Part shown: positions 1 through 9,071 of the stretch, in pieces
Position numbering within the stretch: the stretch's first letter is position 1
How the letters are laid out: the number at the start of each line of letters is the position of its first letter
Source: CADEED01 sp963842515
GTDB lineage: Bacteria > Pseudomonadota > Gammaproteobacteria > Steroidobacterales > Steroidobacteraceae
Length of the DNA stretch: 64,000 nucleotides
Direction of reading: 5' to 3'
Assembly (NCBI GenBank): GCA_963842515.1
Contig: CAWJGO010000001.1
Location: 1,116,001 to 1,180,000 of the forward strand
Position numbers and translations under genes: made by a program
The notes under the pieces: generated by a model
Told to the model about the DNA's origin: nothing
What the model saw: the letters and a program-made list of their open reading frames with translations, nothing else
Databases searched by the model: none

Positions 1-126
1 ATGAGCGTCGAGCAGGGCGTGGAGATCGAAATGGACTTTCACTTCGAGTTCGATCTTGAATTGCCCGCCAGTCTGTTCAGCACCGAGGTGCCCGAAGGCT
101 ATAGTCTTCGTGACGCGGAGGACTGA
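1..126 (+). CDS. C-terminal end of a gene cut by the window edge
   Basis: An open frame runs from the first base to a TGA at 124-126 (41 codons), so the true start is probably upstream and the ATG at position 1 may be an internal Met. The visible tail contains LFSTEVPEGYSL, a pattern common at the end of LolA/RseB-like outer-membrane lipoprotein-sorting proteins and of other small periplasmic proteins. It is too short to assign. The next gene starts 4 bases after this stop, so the two are probably co-transcribed. Function is not assigned. Confidence 0.45.
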   Translation: MSVEQGVEIEMDFHFEFDLELPASLFSTEVPEGYSLRDAED

Positions 127-129
127 ACG

Positions 130-528
130 ATGCAGACGTTGGGCCTGGTTTCGCTGGTGGTGAAGGAATACGACGAAGCACTGGCCTTCTACGTCGGCAA
201 GCTCGGTTTCAAGCTCATCGAAGACAGTTTCGTGCCCGAGCAAAACAAGCGCTGGGTGGTCATCGAGCCGCCCGGCGCTTCGGGGCAGGGCGCCAAACTA
301 CTGCTGGCGCGCGGCGTCGGGCCCGAGCAGACTTCCCGAATCGGCAACCAGACCGGCGCACGCGTGTTCTTGTTCCTCTATACCGATGACTTCTGGCGGG
401 ATTTCAACGCCTACAAGGCACTCGATATCGAGTTCGTGCGCGAGCCTTCCGAGGCGCCCTACGGTACGGTCGCCGTATTCAAGGATCTATACGGCACAAT
501 GTGGGATCTCGTGCAGCTGCGCGCCTAG
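130..528 (+). CDS. VOC-family (glyoxalase/bleomycin-resistance-like) protein
   Basis: The product is 132 residues, the usual length of a single VOC subunit carrying two beta-alpha-beta-beta-beta modules. The N-terminus (TLGLVSLVVKEYDEALAFYV) is the typical first module, followed by a GFKLIEDSF segment and a second module ending in KDLYGTMWDLVQL, where the Glu or His metal ligand usually lies. VOC proteins bind a metal and act as glyoxalases, dioxygenases, epimerases or drug-binding proteins, and the substrate cannot be read from sequence. It follows the upstream gene by only 3 bases and its stop overlaps the convergent DUF3052 gene by 4 bases. Confidence 0.85.
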   Translation: MQTLGLVSLVVKEYDEALAFYVGKLGFKLIEDSFVPEQNKRWVVIEPPGASGQGAKLLLARGVGPEQTSRIGNQTGARVFLFLYTDDFWRDFNAYKALDIEFVREPSEAPYGTVAVFKDLYGTMWDLVQLRA

Positions 529-956
529 CCGAACTCCTTCGCCGGTTTCTTTCGCAGCTCTTTTCGCAGCACCAGCTTCAACCCCGACCACGTTTCATCC
601 ACCGCGCACACCTTGATGTCGACGAGCCCCATGGGCAGTGCGACCGCGCGAATCGTGTCCTCGGTGATGTCGGTGAGCACCTTCGATGTCTTTTTCGGCC
701 ACGAAACCCAGATCGCCGCCCCAGGCCCGAGAACCTTCAACCACGCCATTAATTTCTTCGCGAGCTCGGCCTTCGACGTGGTGAAGAGGTGCACGGCGTC
801 CGTGGACTTGGAAACCCGCCTCTGGACCTTGAGCCCCTCGGGCAACGGCGCGAGCAGCTTGCGGTAGTTCGGCGGGGCGCCAGGCGCACTCACTCGCTGA
901 CCGGGCTTGAAGCCGAGCTTCCGTGCGAGTGGCGTGCCTGAATACCCGGTGCTCAT
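525..956 (-). CDS. DUF3052 family protein
   Basis: A 143-residue cytoplasmic protein opening with MSTGYSGTPLARKLGFKPGQ, the hallmark start of the DUF3052 family, whose function is unknown. No signal peptide or membrane segment is seen. It is the last gene of a leftward operon: its ATG overlaps the stop of the alpha/beta-hydrolase gene (ATGA, 953-956), which implies translational coupling. The 3' end overlaps the convergent VOC gene by 4 bases. Confidence 0.8.
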   Translation of the reverse strand: MSTGYSGTPLARKLGFKPGQRVSAPGAPPNYRKLLAPLPEGLKVQRRVSKSTDAVHLFTTSKAELAKKLMAWLKVLGPGAAIWVSWPKKTSKVLTDITEDTIRAVALPMGLVDIKVCAVDETWSGLKLVLRKELRKKPAKEFG

Positions 957-1861
957 TTCGCTGCCGATTCCACCATGCGTGATAGCGCACCGTCGAGTGC
1001 CGCCGCGAACTTCTGCGGCTGATCGAACATCACGAAGTGGCGCGCTCCGGGAATGGAGACGACTTCCAGCTTTTCGATGCCCGGCAGCAACATGCGGTAG
1101 TAACCCGTCTTGCGAGCTTCGTCGACTCCCATCGCCGCGAAGTCCGGCGCGTAGAAGGGCGAGATCTCCACCACCGGCACCTTGATGCCCGTCAGGCGTG
1201 GCCGCAGGTCAGCCGTCAGGAGCTGCGCGGCGAAGTCGGCGGTGGCTCCTATGTCGCTCCGGCTCGTGAACCCGGCGAGCTTTGTCGCGATGGTTTCATC
1301 GACGCTGCCGATTTGCTTCATATAGGCCTGCTGCCCTGCCGCGAACTGCTCGGAAGTCTGCCCTTCGAACTGCGCGCGAACACCTGCCCCGAGCGAGCTG
1401 CGGTCTCCCGTCATGGTTTCGGTGCCCGGAAATACCGGCAGGCCATCCACCGCAATCACGCCCGTGATGAGATCGGATCGTTCCGAGGCGAACGACAGCG
1501 ACAATGTGCCTCCCATGCTGTGACCGATGAGCACCGGCTTCCTGATCTTGCGGGTCTGGATCAGCGATGCAAGGTCCCTCGACAGGGAATCCAGCGTGGT
1601 GCCGGCCACCGGCTTGCGTCCATCGAAGCCGGGAAGTGTCAGTAGATAGATGGAGTATTTCGCGGAAAGCCGTGCCGCGGTGTCCGTCCAGACCCACGGG
1701 CCACTCGCCAGTCCCGGTATGAGAATGAGTGCAGGGCCCTTCGCCGATACCTGCTCCACCTGAAGTGCGCCGACCTCATGGGTCGCGGGCGCGGAGAACG
1801 CGGGCGCGAGCAGGGAGAGTGCGAGCGCGAGGCCCGCAGGAAATCTGGTCTTCATGGTCAT
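953..1861 (-). CDS. secreted alpha/beta hydrolase
   Basis: The 302-residue product begins with a signal peptide (about residues 1-24, cleavage near AFSA) and then a standard alpha/beta-hydrolase fold. The oxyanion region is LILIPGLASG and the nucleophile elbow is GHSMGG, with the catalytic Ser near residue 115. A late Asp and the motif GARHFVMFDQP supply the acid and His of the triad. It probably hydrolyses an ester or related bond in the periplasm; the substrate is unknown. The start overlaps the stop of the XRE regulator gene (ATGA, 1858-1861) and the end overlaps the DUF3052 start, so it is an internal gene of a four-gene coupled operon. Confidence 0.85.
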   Translation of the reverse strand: MTMKTRFPAGLALALSLLAPAFSAPATHEVGALQVEQVSAKGPALILIPGLASGPWVWTDTAARLSAKYSIYLLTLPGFDGRKPVAGTTLDSLSRDLASLIQTRKIRKPVLIGHSMGGTLSLSFASERSDLITGVIAVDGLPVFPGTETMTGDRSSLGAGVRAQFEGQTSEQFAAGQQAYMKQIGSVDETIATKLAGFTSRSDIGATADFAAQLLTADLRPRLTGIKVPVVEISPFYAPDFAAMGVDEARKTGYYRMLLPGIEKLEVVSIPGARHFVMFDQPQKFAAALDGALSRMVESAAK

Positions 1862-2052
1862 TTCTCCGTGGAAAAGATTTTTTCGATCGGTTTGCCGAAC
1901 AGCTTCGCGATGGTGAACGCGAGCGGCAGGCTGGGGTCATAACGTCCGGTCTCGATAGCGTTCACGGTTTGCCGCGACACCTCGAGCTTGTCGGCGAGAT
2001 CGCCCTGGCTCCACCCTTGCGCCGTGCGCAACTCGCGCACCAGGTTTTTCAT
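1858..2052 (-). CDS. small XRE/Cro-CI type transcriptional regulator
   Basis: The 64-residue product is almost only a helix-turn-helix domain: MKNLVRELRTAQGWSQGDLA followed by DKLEVSRQTVNAIETGRYDP, then LFGKPIEKIF. A longer open frame upstream exists, but the ATG at 2050-2052 is chosen because it overlaps the stop of the membrane-protein gene in an ATGA arrangement and gives the normal family length. Small XRE proteins of this kind are usually encoded beside a short membrane protein, as here, and often repress their own operon. The paired palindromes at 2461-2518 are the obvious candidate operators. Confidence 0.88.
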   Translation of the reverse strand: MKNLVRELRTAQGWSQGDLADKLEVSRQTVNAIETGRYDPSLPLAFTIAKLFGKPIEKIFSTEK

Positions 2053-2435
2053 CGTGTGAACACGCAACGCAGACAGGCGTGCGCGCCCCAGACGAGGCCC
2101 ATCACGCCCCATGTCCAGAACATGGATATCTTCGGAAACCCTGCGGACTCGAGGAAGCCGTAGGTGAGGCTCAGACCGGCGGTCACCGCTGCGGCGATGG
2201 CGAGGCTCTCGAGGCTGCGCAAACGCAGAAATTCGTCCATGCGGCGGAAGTGGCGCGCTATCGCCCAGATCGCGAGCATCAATGGAACGGCCGGCGTGAT
2301 CAGCAGCAGAGTGCGTGCAAGTCCGGGTTCCATGGGTTTGGCGAGATAAATGGACGCGAACAGGACCACCATGTACACGCCCATCGCCGAGAAAAGCTCC
2401 AGTCGATATTTCCGGTTCGCCTCACGCTCTTTCAT
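2049..2435 (-). CDS. small integral membrane protein paired with XRE regulator
   Basis: The product is 128 residues with about four hydrophobic segments: near residues 12-32 (LELFSAMGVYMVVLFASIYL), 42-62, 78-98 (SLAIAAAVTAGLSLTYGFLE) and 105-122. A charged stretch (ARHFRRMDEFLRLRSLES) separates the second and third segments. This is the usual companion of the small XRE regulator; the pair is common in Proteobacteria, and its role is not established. It is the first gene of the leftward operon, with its ATG about 35 bases after the predicted transcription start. Confidence 0.75.
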   Translation of the reverse strand: MKEREANRKYRLELFSAMGVYMVVLFASIYLAKPMEPGLARTLLLITPAVPLMLAIWAIARHFRRMDEFLRLRSLESLAIAAAVTAGLSLTYGFLESAGFPKISMFWTWGVMGLVWGAHACLRCVFTR

Positions 2436-2460
2436 TTTTTGCAGCCTCTCTTGGTGTGCC

Positions 2461-2518
2461 TGTAAAGCTTGCTTGACAGGCTAGACGAGCGAAAACGGCT
2501 TGTCAAGCATGCTTTACA
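2461..2518 (-). promoter_or_regulatory. sigma-70 promoter flanked by two 18-bp palindromic operators
   Basis: The left site TGTAAAGCTTGCTTGACA (2461-2478) and right site TGTCAAGCATGCTTTACA (2501-2518) are reverse complements of each other at 17 of 18 positions, and each is itself nearly palindromic (TGTnAAGC-core-GCTTnACA). They lie 22 bp apart. On the minus strand a -35 TTGACA (2506-2501) inside the right site is followed after 17 bp by TAGCCT (2483-2478), giving a promoter for the XRE operon. A repressor on both sites would cover the -35 and the -10/start region. Autoregulation by the XRE protein is inferred. Confidence 0.7.
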
Positions 2519-2712
2519 TGGGCGCAACGCGGGCCCCGCCCGGCCAACTGTCGGAAACACGGTTTTCGCTCGGATTCGGCTTACAGCGAAGCGTGATCCA
2601 TGCACGCGGGCCACTGCGGAATACGGGCGCGAAGGACACCGCTGATTTGGCTGACCGTTCAAACTACGCAGCGCCAATTCGTCGCACTCGCAGATCGTCC
2701 GCCAAGCCACTG

Positions 2713-5523
2713 ATGCCCAAGCTCGACTGGAACATTATTTTGCGTTTTGGTGTCCGCCTGAAGAAGGTCTGCACCCTCGGCAACCTGGGCATAACGCCAC
2801 GGCTTGCGCTGGCGTTCGCCAGCGTCGCGATATTGGCGGCAGCGTCCAATCTCATCGTCGAAAATGGAGTGTCGATTGTCGAGTTCGTGACTCAGTCGGA
2901 ACAGCCGGTGGCTGCGCCCGCGTCCGCGCCCGCGATCGTGCCGGTACCTGCGCCCGCGCCCCCGATCAAATCTCCAGCCTCACGAGATCACGGCGTCGCG
3001 CTCGAGAACGCTGAGTCCCGTGTCTCAGCCTCGCAGCTGGTTCTCGCGTTGGGAGAATTCGATAAAGCGGTGCGCGCGCATGTCGAACCCCGCTCGGCAG
3101 ACACCGCAGCGTTGTACGCGCAAGCGCGAACGGAGCTCAGGCGACTGACAAGCGCGTACGCGAAGCAGCATTCGCGAATCAAAGGCGACCCTCCGCGAGC
3201 CCTGCAGCTCGACTTACAGCGACACGAGAAGAGGGCCGACGCATTGGTGCAGGCCGCGATCGAGCGGCGCGTCGTGCTCGCGGGCTATTCGACGGTCTTT
3301 TCGAGGATGAATGCCCGCCTGCATGCGGCGCTGGATGGCGCCTGGAAGATCATGGGGCGCGTCGTGGCGCGACAGTCGGTGCTGAAATTGAGCGCGGAAC
3401 TCGACGAAATCCAGAATCGCTTTGCGAATCGCGCCGCCGAAACGGCATCAGGTGCGGGACTCGCCCGCCTCGTGGGCGCCGAGGAAGCCTTCGCTGTGAC
3501 GCTGCATGAGAACGAAGCCACGCTGCGCCGCTCGCAGGGAGCTGAATGGTTCCTGGAGATGCGCGACGATTTCACATTGCTCATGGCCTCGCGTCTGTCA
3601 CTCGCGGGCGTCGAAGAACGAGAGGCCGTACTCAGTCGGACGTTCTCGCGCGAAACAGTGCGGCTGGTCGAGACCATCTCGCGGACTCTAACTAGAGAGG
3701 TGCGTAACGACTCGACTCCCGACCAAGCGCCCATGCCGACTATGGCGACTTCGGTCGCCGAAGCGCCCGCGGCCGATATGCCTGCAAATTTGCCGGCGCC
3801 GAGAGTATCGCCACAGGGCGCCAGCCCCGCATCGTCGCAGGCATCATCGCGCCCGCTGGTTGCCTGGGTCAGCGCCATCGTACTCGCGGTGCTTGCTTAC
3901 ATCTGCGTGATGACCATAGTCAGCGTCGTGCGCCCGGTGCGGCGCTTGCTCGAGGCTACCACTCGATTGGCGCAGGGCGGCGATGCAGGACCCGTTGCTC
4001 TTGGCGGTATTCGCGAGCTGGATACGCTGAGCCAGGCATTCAACGTCATGGCGGGGCAGCTCGCCGTGGCGCGGGCAACGAATCGCGATATCCATCAGTC
4101 CCTAGAAGCCAAGGTCGAAGAGCGGACTCGTCAGCTTCAGGAGCTCGCCGAACGGGACCCGCTGACAGGACTCGCGAACCGCAGGCAGTTGTTTGCCGCG
4201 CTCAATGCCTCGATCGCGCGCGCGGCCGCGACGAATCGCCTCGTCGGCGCGTTCTTTCTCGATCTCGACAACTTCAAGACTCTCAACGACAGCATGGGCC
4301 ATGCATATGGCGATCGCGTGTTGACGGCCATTGCGCGCCGGCTGGAGGTGACTGCGCACTCGTTCGGTTTTGCCGCGAGACTCGGTGGCGATGAGTTCAT
4401 GCTCGTGCACGAAGGGGCGGAGTCGATCGAGGAAATCGTAACGTCCGGCACCAGGGTCGTCGAAGCTTTCCACGACCCGATCCAGGTCGATGGCAGGGAG
4501 CTGATCGTGAGCGTCAGCGTGGGCGCCAGCGTCTACCCCGATCATGAGCAGGATGCGGAAGGCCTGTTGCTGGCGGCCGATGCGGCCTTGTTCAATGCCA
4601 AGGCGCTGGGGCGCAGCCAGCTCACGGTTTTCACACCGGAACTGCTGGTCAAGGCATCCGCGAAGTTCGCGATCGAGCAGAGATTGCGGCGCGCCATCGA
4701 AAAGGGTGAGTTCGAGCTGTTCTACCAGCCGGAAATCGACGTGCAAAGTTTCGAGGTGTCCATGGTCGAAGCGCTGCTTCGCCTGCGGATGCCCGACGGA
4801 AGCTACCGCGGTCCCGGCGAGTTTCTGGCCGTCGCCGAGGAATCCGGCCTCATCATGGAGATCAGCGATTGGGTGCTGCGTACCGCAATCGAAACCGCAT
4901 CCCAATGGCACCATGGCGCATGGCCGGATGTGCGCGTGGCCATCAACGTCGCTCCCCGGCAATTTCTCGATTATCGCTTCGTCGAAAAGCTGGATTTCCT
5001 GCTGGCGGAGTTTGGGCTGCCGGCCCACTGCGTGGAGCTCGAGCTCACGGAATCAGTGCTGCAGACCGGACCGACGACGATCGCAGCGCTGCATCAACTG
5101 CGTGCGATAGGGGTCGCCATTGCGCTCGACGATTTCGGCACGGGCTATTCTTCCCTGGCCTCGCTCGAGCAACTGCCGCTTTCGCGCATCAAGCTCGATC
5201 GCAGCCTGATCGCCCGCATGGACAGCAATCCGCGTTCGGCATCGATTGCGCGAGCGACCATCGGCTTATGCAGCGAGCTGGGTCTCAAGGTAACGGCAGA
5301 AGGGGTCGAGCGCCTCGAACAGTTCACGGCGCTGCTGGGTTATCCGGGCATGTCGCTGCAGGGCTATCTACTGGGGCGTCCGGTGGCTCGTGACGGCCTC
5401 CTGACGCTCCTGGAACAGACGCCGGCTCACTGCCAGGAGCTGGTGTTGCTGTCGAGAAATCAGCCAGCAACCATCTGTGTCCCGCAGCGCATGGAGGCGC
5501 GGACTTCCAGTCCTGCGGCTTGA
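2713..5523 (+). CDS. membrane-anchored GGDEF-EAL cyclic-di-GMP protein
   Basis: Order of parts from the ATG at 2713 (936 residues): TM helix about 27-48, a long alanine/proline linker and helical periplasmic sensor region, TM helix about 381-403, HAMP-like segment, a short coiled coil, GGDEF domain with intact LGGDEF at about 558, then an EAL domain with EALLR at about 686. The EAL domain keeps NVAPRQF, LELTES, DDFGTGYSS, KLDRSLI and AEGVE, so phosphodiesterase residues look complete. The RxxD inhibitory site before GGDEF is absent (HSFG instead), so product inhibition is unlikely. An upstream extension to 2500 is open but overlaps the XRE operators, so the shorter start is preferred with moderate certainty. 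Confidence 0.85.
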   Translation: MPKLDWNIILRFGVRLKKVCTLGNLGITPRLALAFASVAILAAASNLIVENGVSIVEFVTQSEQPVAAPASAPAIVPVPAPAPPIKSPASRDHGVALENAESRVSASQLVLALGEFDKAVRAHVEPRSADTAALYAQARTELRRLTSAYAKQHSRIKGDPPRALQLDLQRHEKRADALVQAAIERRVVLAGYSTVFSRMNARLHAALDGAWKIMGRVVARQSVLKLSAELDEIQNRFANRAAETASGAGLARLVGAEEAFAVTLHENEATLRRSQGAEWFLEMRDDFTLLMASRLSLAGVEEREAVLSRTFSRETVRLVETISRTLTREVRNDSTPDQAPMPTMATSVAEAPAADMPANLPAPRVSPQGASPASSQASSRPLVAWVSAIVLAVLAYICVMTIVSVVRPVRRLLEATTRLAQGGDAGPVALGGIRELDTLSQAFNVMAGQLAVARATNRDIHQSLEAKVEERTRQLQELAERDPLTGLANRRQLFAALNASIARAAATNRLVGAFFLDLDNFKTLNDSMGHAYGDRVLTAIARRLEVTAHSFGFAARLGGDEFMLVHEGAESIEEIVTSGTRVVEAFHDPIQVDGRELIVSVSVGASVYPDHEQDAEGLLLAADAALFNAKALGRSQLTVFTPELLVKASAKFAIEQRLRRAIEKGEFELFYQPEIDVQSFEVSMVEALLRLRMPDGSYRGPGEFLAVAEESGLIMEISDWVLRTAIETASQWHHGAWPDVRVAINVAPRQFLDYRFVEKLDFLLAEFGLPAHCVELELTESVLQTGPTTIAALHQLRAIGVAIALDDFGTGYSSLASLEQLPLSRIKLDRSLIARMDSNPRSASIARATIGLCSELGLKVTAEGVERLEQFTALLGYPGMSLQGYLLGRPVARDGLLTLLEQTPAHCQELVLLSRNQPATICVPQRMEARTSSPAA

Positions 5524-5587
5524 ACGTGTTGGCCCGAAGATTGGCGAGAAAATCCCGCGCCACCACCGCTAGCGAGGGCCTCGCGAT

Positions 5588-6439
5588 TCAACGAAAAGTG
5601 TCGCATTCCTGGACGCTGCCGCCCGCGTAACCCTTGCGGAACCACTGCTGACGCTGTGCCGCGGAGCCATGCGTGAAAGATTCCTGGTTCACGTGGCCCT
5701 GCGTTCGACGTCTGGATGGTGTCATCGCCCACTGCCGAAGCCGCGGCCAGTGCTTCGTCGATATCTCCGGCCTCGACCACCTGGCTCGTGTTGTCCGCGT
5801 GGTGAGCCCAGATGCCGGCGTAACAATCCGCCTGCAGCTCCATCTTCACCTGCAGCGCGTTGGCGTCGCCTTCCGAGGACTGCTGCCGGGCCGCATGCAC
5901 CTTGTCGGCGACGCCTAACAAGTTCTGCACGTGATGGCCGACTTCGTGCGCAATGACGTAGGCCTTGGCAAAGTCGCCCTGCGCGGCGAACTCGGTTTCG
6001 AGCTGCCGGAAGAACGTGAGATCGATATACACCCGCTGATCGGCGCGGACAATAGAAAGGACCGGCTGCCGAGGTCGCGGAGCCGCAGCCCGTGTTGATG
6101 CCGTCGTCGAACAACGCGATGTTCGGCGCGGCATACTGCTGCCCGCCCTGCGTGAAGATGGCCGTCCCAGGTTTCTTCGGTGTCGCCGAGCACGTGCGCG
6201 ACGAACTGGCCGGCTTCATCGGATGGCGCGCCGGCTTGCACCGGGGCTTCGGCCTGCGGTGCTGTGCTCGACGCCGCCCAGCAGGCTCATGACGAGTTGC
6301 GGGCCACCAACGAAATAGGCGATGACACCGATGACGATGGTGCCGAGGCCGATCTTCATGCCTCCGCCACCCCAGGCCGGTGCGCCGGCCGCGATAGTCC
6401 TCGACGTTCTGACTCTGTCTCGCTTTGGCGCCAGCGCAT
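5588..6439 (-). pseudogene. ypfJ: YpfJ-type neutral zinc metallopeptidase, six frameshifts
   Basis: Joined across frames, the product reads from MRWRQSE through NVEDYRGRR, a TM segment (KIGLGTIVIGVIAYFVGG), FVAHVLGDTEETW, GINTGCGSA, GPFYCP, the zinc motif HEVGHHVQ, ELQADCYAGIWAHH and a C-terminal ESFTHGSAAQR...ECDTF. These are the ordered landmarks of the YpfJ family (membrane-anchored periplasmic putative peptidase). Removing six single extra bases (for example at about 5711) restores one frame of 281 residues, close to the usual length of about 287. All catalytic residues survive, so sequence error is more likely than decay. It diverges from hrpB 33 bases away. Confidence 0.8.
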
Positions 6440-6472
6440 GCGGAGGATGTTAGCAGAGGGCGGCGCGGTAAG

Positions 6473-9008
6473 ATGCGCAGCCTCGTGAAATCCGGCCTGC
6501 CCATCGATGAAATCCTGCCCGCGTTATCGCGCCGCGCTCGCCCGGCATCGCAATGCCGTCGTCGAAGCGCCACCGGGCGCGGGCAAAAGCACCGTTGTTC
6601 CGATTGCGCTGCTCGAAGAGCCATGGTTGCGCGGCGGCAAGATCGTAATGCTCGAGCCTCGCCGGCTCGCGACGCGTGCCGTGGCGACGCGCATGGCGAC
6701 GACGCTCGGCGAAGCGCCCGGGGAGACCGTCGGCTATCGCATGCGGCTCGAGACGCGCGTCAGCAGGCGCACGCGCATCGAAGTCGTCACCGAAGGCGTG
6801 TTCACGCGCATGCTGCAAAGCGATCCGGCGCTCGAAGGCGTCGCCGCGGTGTTGTTCGATGAGTTTCACGAACGCAGCCTGCACGCCGACACGGGGCTCG
6901 CGTTTGCGCTCGATTCCCAGGAAAACCTCTCGCCCGAGCTGCGTCTGCTGGTGATGTCGGCGACACTGGACGGCGCGGCGGTGGCAAGGTTGTTAGGTGA
7001 CGCGCCGGTGGTCACAGCCGCCGGCCGCATGTTTCCAGTCGAGATCCATTACCTTGGCAGCGGCTTGCCGCTGCTGCCGGGTGGACGCGACGCACCCGAG
7101 CTCGCCGTGCTGCGCGCCATCAGGCAGCGCGCTCGCCGAAGCGCCTGGCGACATGCTGGTGTTCCTGCCCGGCGCCGGAGAAATCCGCCGCGTGCAAGGC
7201 ATGCTCACCGACGCCGGCAAGGAGGTCGACGTCATGCCGCTGTTCGGCGAGCTTGCGTACAGGCGAACAGGACGCGGCACTGCGCCCCGCGCGCGCGGGC
7301 CGGCGCAAGATCGTGCTCGCCACGAACATCGCCGAGACCAGTCTCACCATCGACGGGGTGCGCATCGTCGTGGACGCCGGGCTCGAACGGCGCAGCTTGT
7401 TCGACCCGTCGAGCGGCATGAACCGCCTGGAAGTGCAGCGCATCTCGCGCGCCTCGGCGGAGCAGCGCGCGGGGCGTGCCGGGCGCACGGCGCCGGGAGT
7501 CTGTTTTCGTCTCTGGGGCGAGGGCGCGGAACGCAGCCTCGCCGCGTACGCGCGCGCCGGAAGTCTGCGTTGCGGATCTCGCGCCATTGGCGCTCGATCT
7601 TGCGGTGTGGGGTACGCAGGCGGAATCACTGCGCTGGCTGGACGCACCACCTGCCGCCACGCTGGCGAGCGCGCGCGACCTGCTTGCGCCGGCTCGGCGC
7701 GCTGGACGATGGCGGCAAGGTGACCGCCGCATGGGCGGGCGATGCAGGAATTCCCGGCGCATCCGCGCCTCGCGCACATGTTGTTGAAAGCGCGCGAGCT
7801 CGGGTCGGGCACGCTTGCCTCGGCCCTCGCGGCATTGCTGTCCGACCGTGACTTGATGCGCGCTGGAGGAGCGCCGCGCGAACGGGATAGCGATGTGCGC
7901 ACGCGCCTGGAAGCGCTGCGGCGGGGTGCTGGCGCTGTCGATCGTGGCGCGCTCGAGCGCGTGCGGCGCGCGCAGCGCTCGTTCGAACAGCAACTGGAGG
8001 TAGTCGGAAATCCGGCTACCACCGGCGCGGAAGTGGATGCCGGCGTGTTGTTAGGCCTCGCGTATCCCGATCGCATCGCGCGGCGCCGTCCGGGAGCGGA
8101 ACGCGCGCTACCAGCTCAGCAATGGGCGCGGGGCGCTGTTTGCCAGCGCCGAATCCATCGCCCGCGAGGAATTCATCGTGGCGGTCGATCTCGACGACCG
8201 GGATCGTGAAGCGCAGATAAGACTCGCGGCGCCGCTGGCAAAAAGCGAGTTGCTGGAATATTTCGCACCGCAGTTGCGGCGCGCCGACGAGCTCGTGTGG
8301 GACGAGCGCACCGAAGCCGTGGTGGCGCGGCGCGTGATCCGACTCGACGAACTTCTGGTCGAGGAGAAACCACTCAACGATGTGCCGCGCGCCGCGAACG
8401 CCGCCGCCATGCTCGACGGTGTGCGGTCGATGGGCATCGGCGCGTTACCCTGGGACGATGACACGCGCGACCTGCAAGCGCGCGCGGAATTCGTGCGCCA
8501 GCTTGGGCGCAGCGATCTTGGGGCCTGGCCGGAAAGCTCGAACGAGTCGCTGGCCGGCGACCTCACCTGGCTCGAGCCGTTTCTGGATGGCATCACGCGC
8601 CGCTCGCAGCTTGGCCGTGTGCCGCTTCTGGACGCGCTGCGGGCCCGGCTTACATATGAGCAGCAACGCAAGCTCGACGAGCTCGCGCCCACGCACATCG
8701 GCCTGCCCACCGGCTCGCGCGTTCGCATCGATTATCTCGATGACAAGGCGCCGCTGGCATCGATGCGCATGCAGGAAGTATTCGGGCTCGCGGCCACGCC
8801 GCGTATCGGCGGCGGCACGGTGCCGGTCACCTTCACGCTGCTGTCGCCGGGACGCAAGCCTCTGCAGATCACGCGCGATCTGGCCAGTTTCTGGCGCAAC
8901 GCCTACGTCGAGGTGCGCAAGGACATGCGCGGCCGGTATCCGCGGCACTATTGGCCCGAGAACCCGCTCGAGGCCGAGCCGACGCGACGCGTCAAACCAC
9001 GCGGCTGA
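6473..9008 (+). pseudogene. hrpB: ATP-dependent helicase HrpB, seven frameshifts
   Basis: Pieces in three frames line up as one DEAH-box helicase. They give APPGAGKST (Walker A), LEPRRLATRAVA, DEFHERSLHAD (DExH box), VMSATLDG, MLVFLPGAGEIRR, IVLATNIAETSLTIDGVRIV, QRAGRAGRTAPGVCFRLW, then the HrpB-specific C-terminal domain with GIGALPWDDDTRDLQAR and a terminal RHYWPENPLEAEPTRRVKP. Each of seven breaks (about 6530, 7128, 7255, 7557, 7686, 7729 and 8092) is repaired by dropping one base, which leaves an 842-residue frame, near the family's 820-840. The function of HrpB in RNA metabolism is not settled. Conserved motifs are undamaged, which favours sequencing error. Confidence 0.85.
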
Positions 9009-9071
9009 CCGGCCTTGAGCTAACATCCGGCTCGATTGCTGCGGATCGATTTCAATGCCAGGGGGTCGCTC

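Noticed and set aside
4102..5028. 308-codon minus-strand frame over the GGDEF-EAL gene
   Set aside because: Composition-driven shadow of a gene with clear catalytic motifs; no domain or ribosome site.
6473..8110. Programmed ribosomal frameshifting in hrpB
   Set aside because: Seven scattered breaks without slippery sequences or shared signals cannot be programmed; insertion error fits better.
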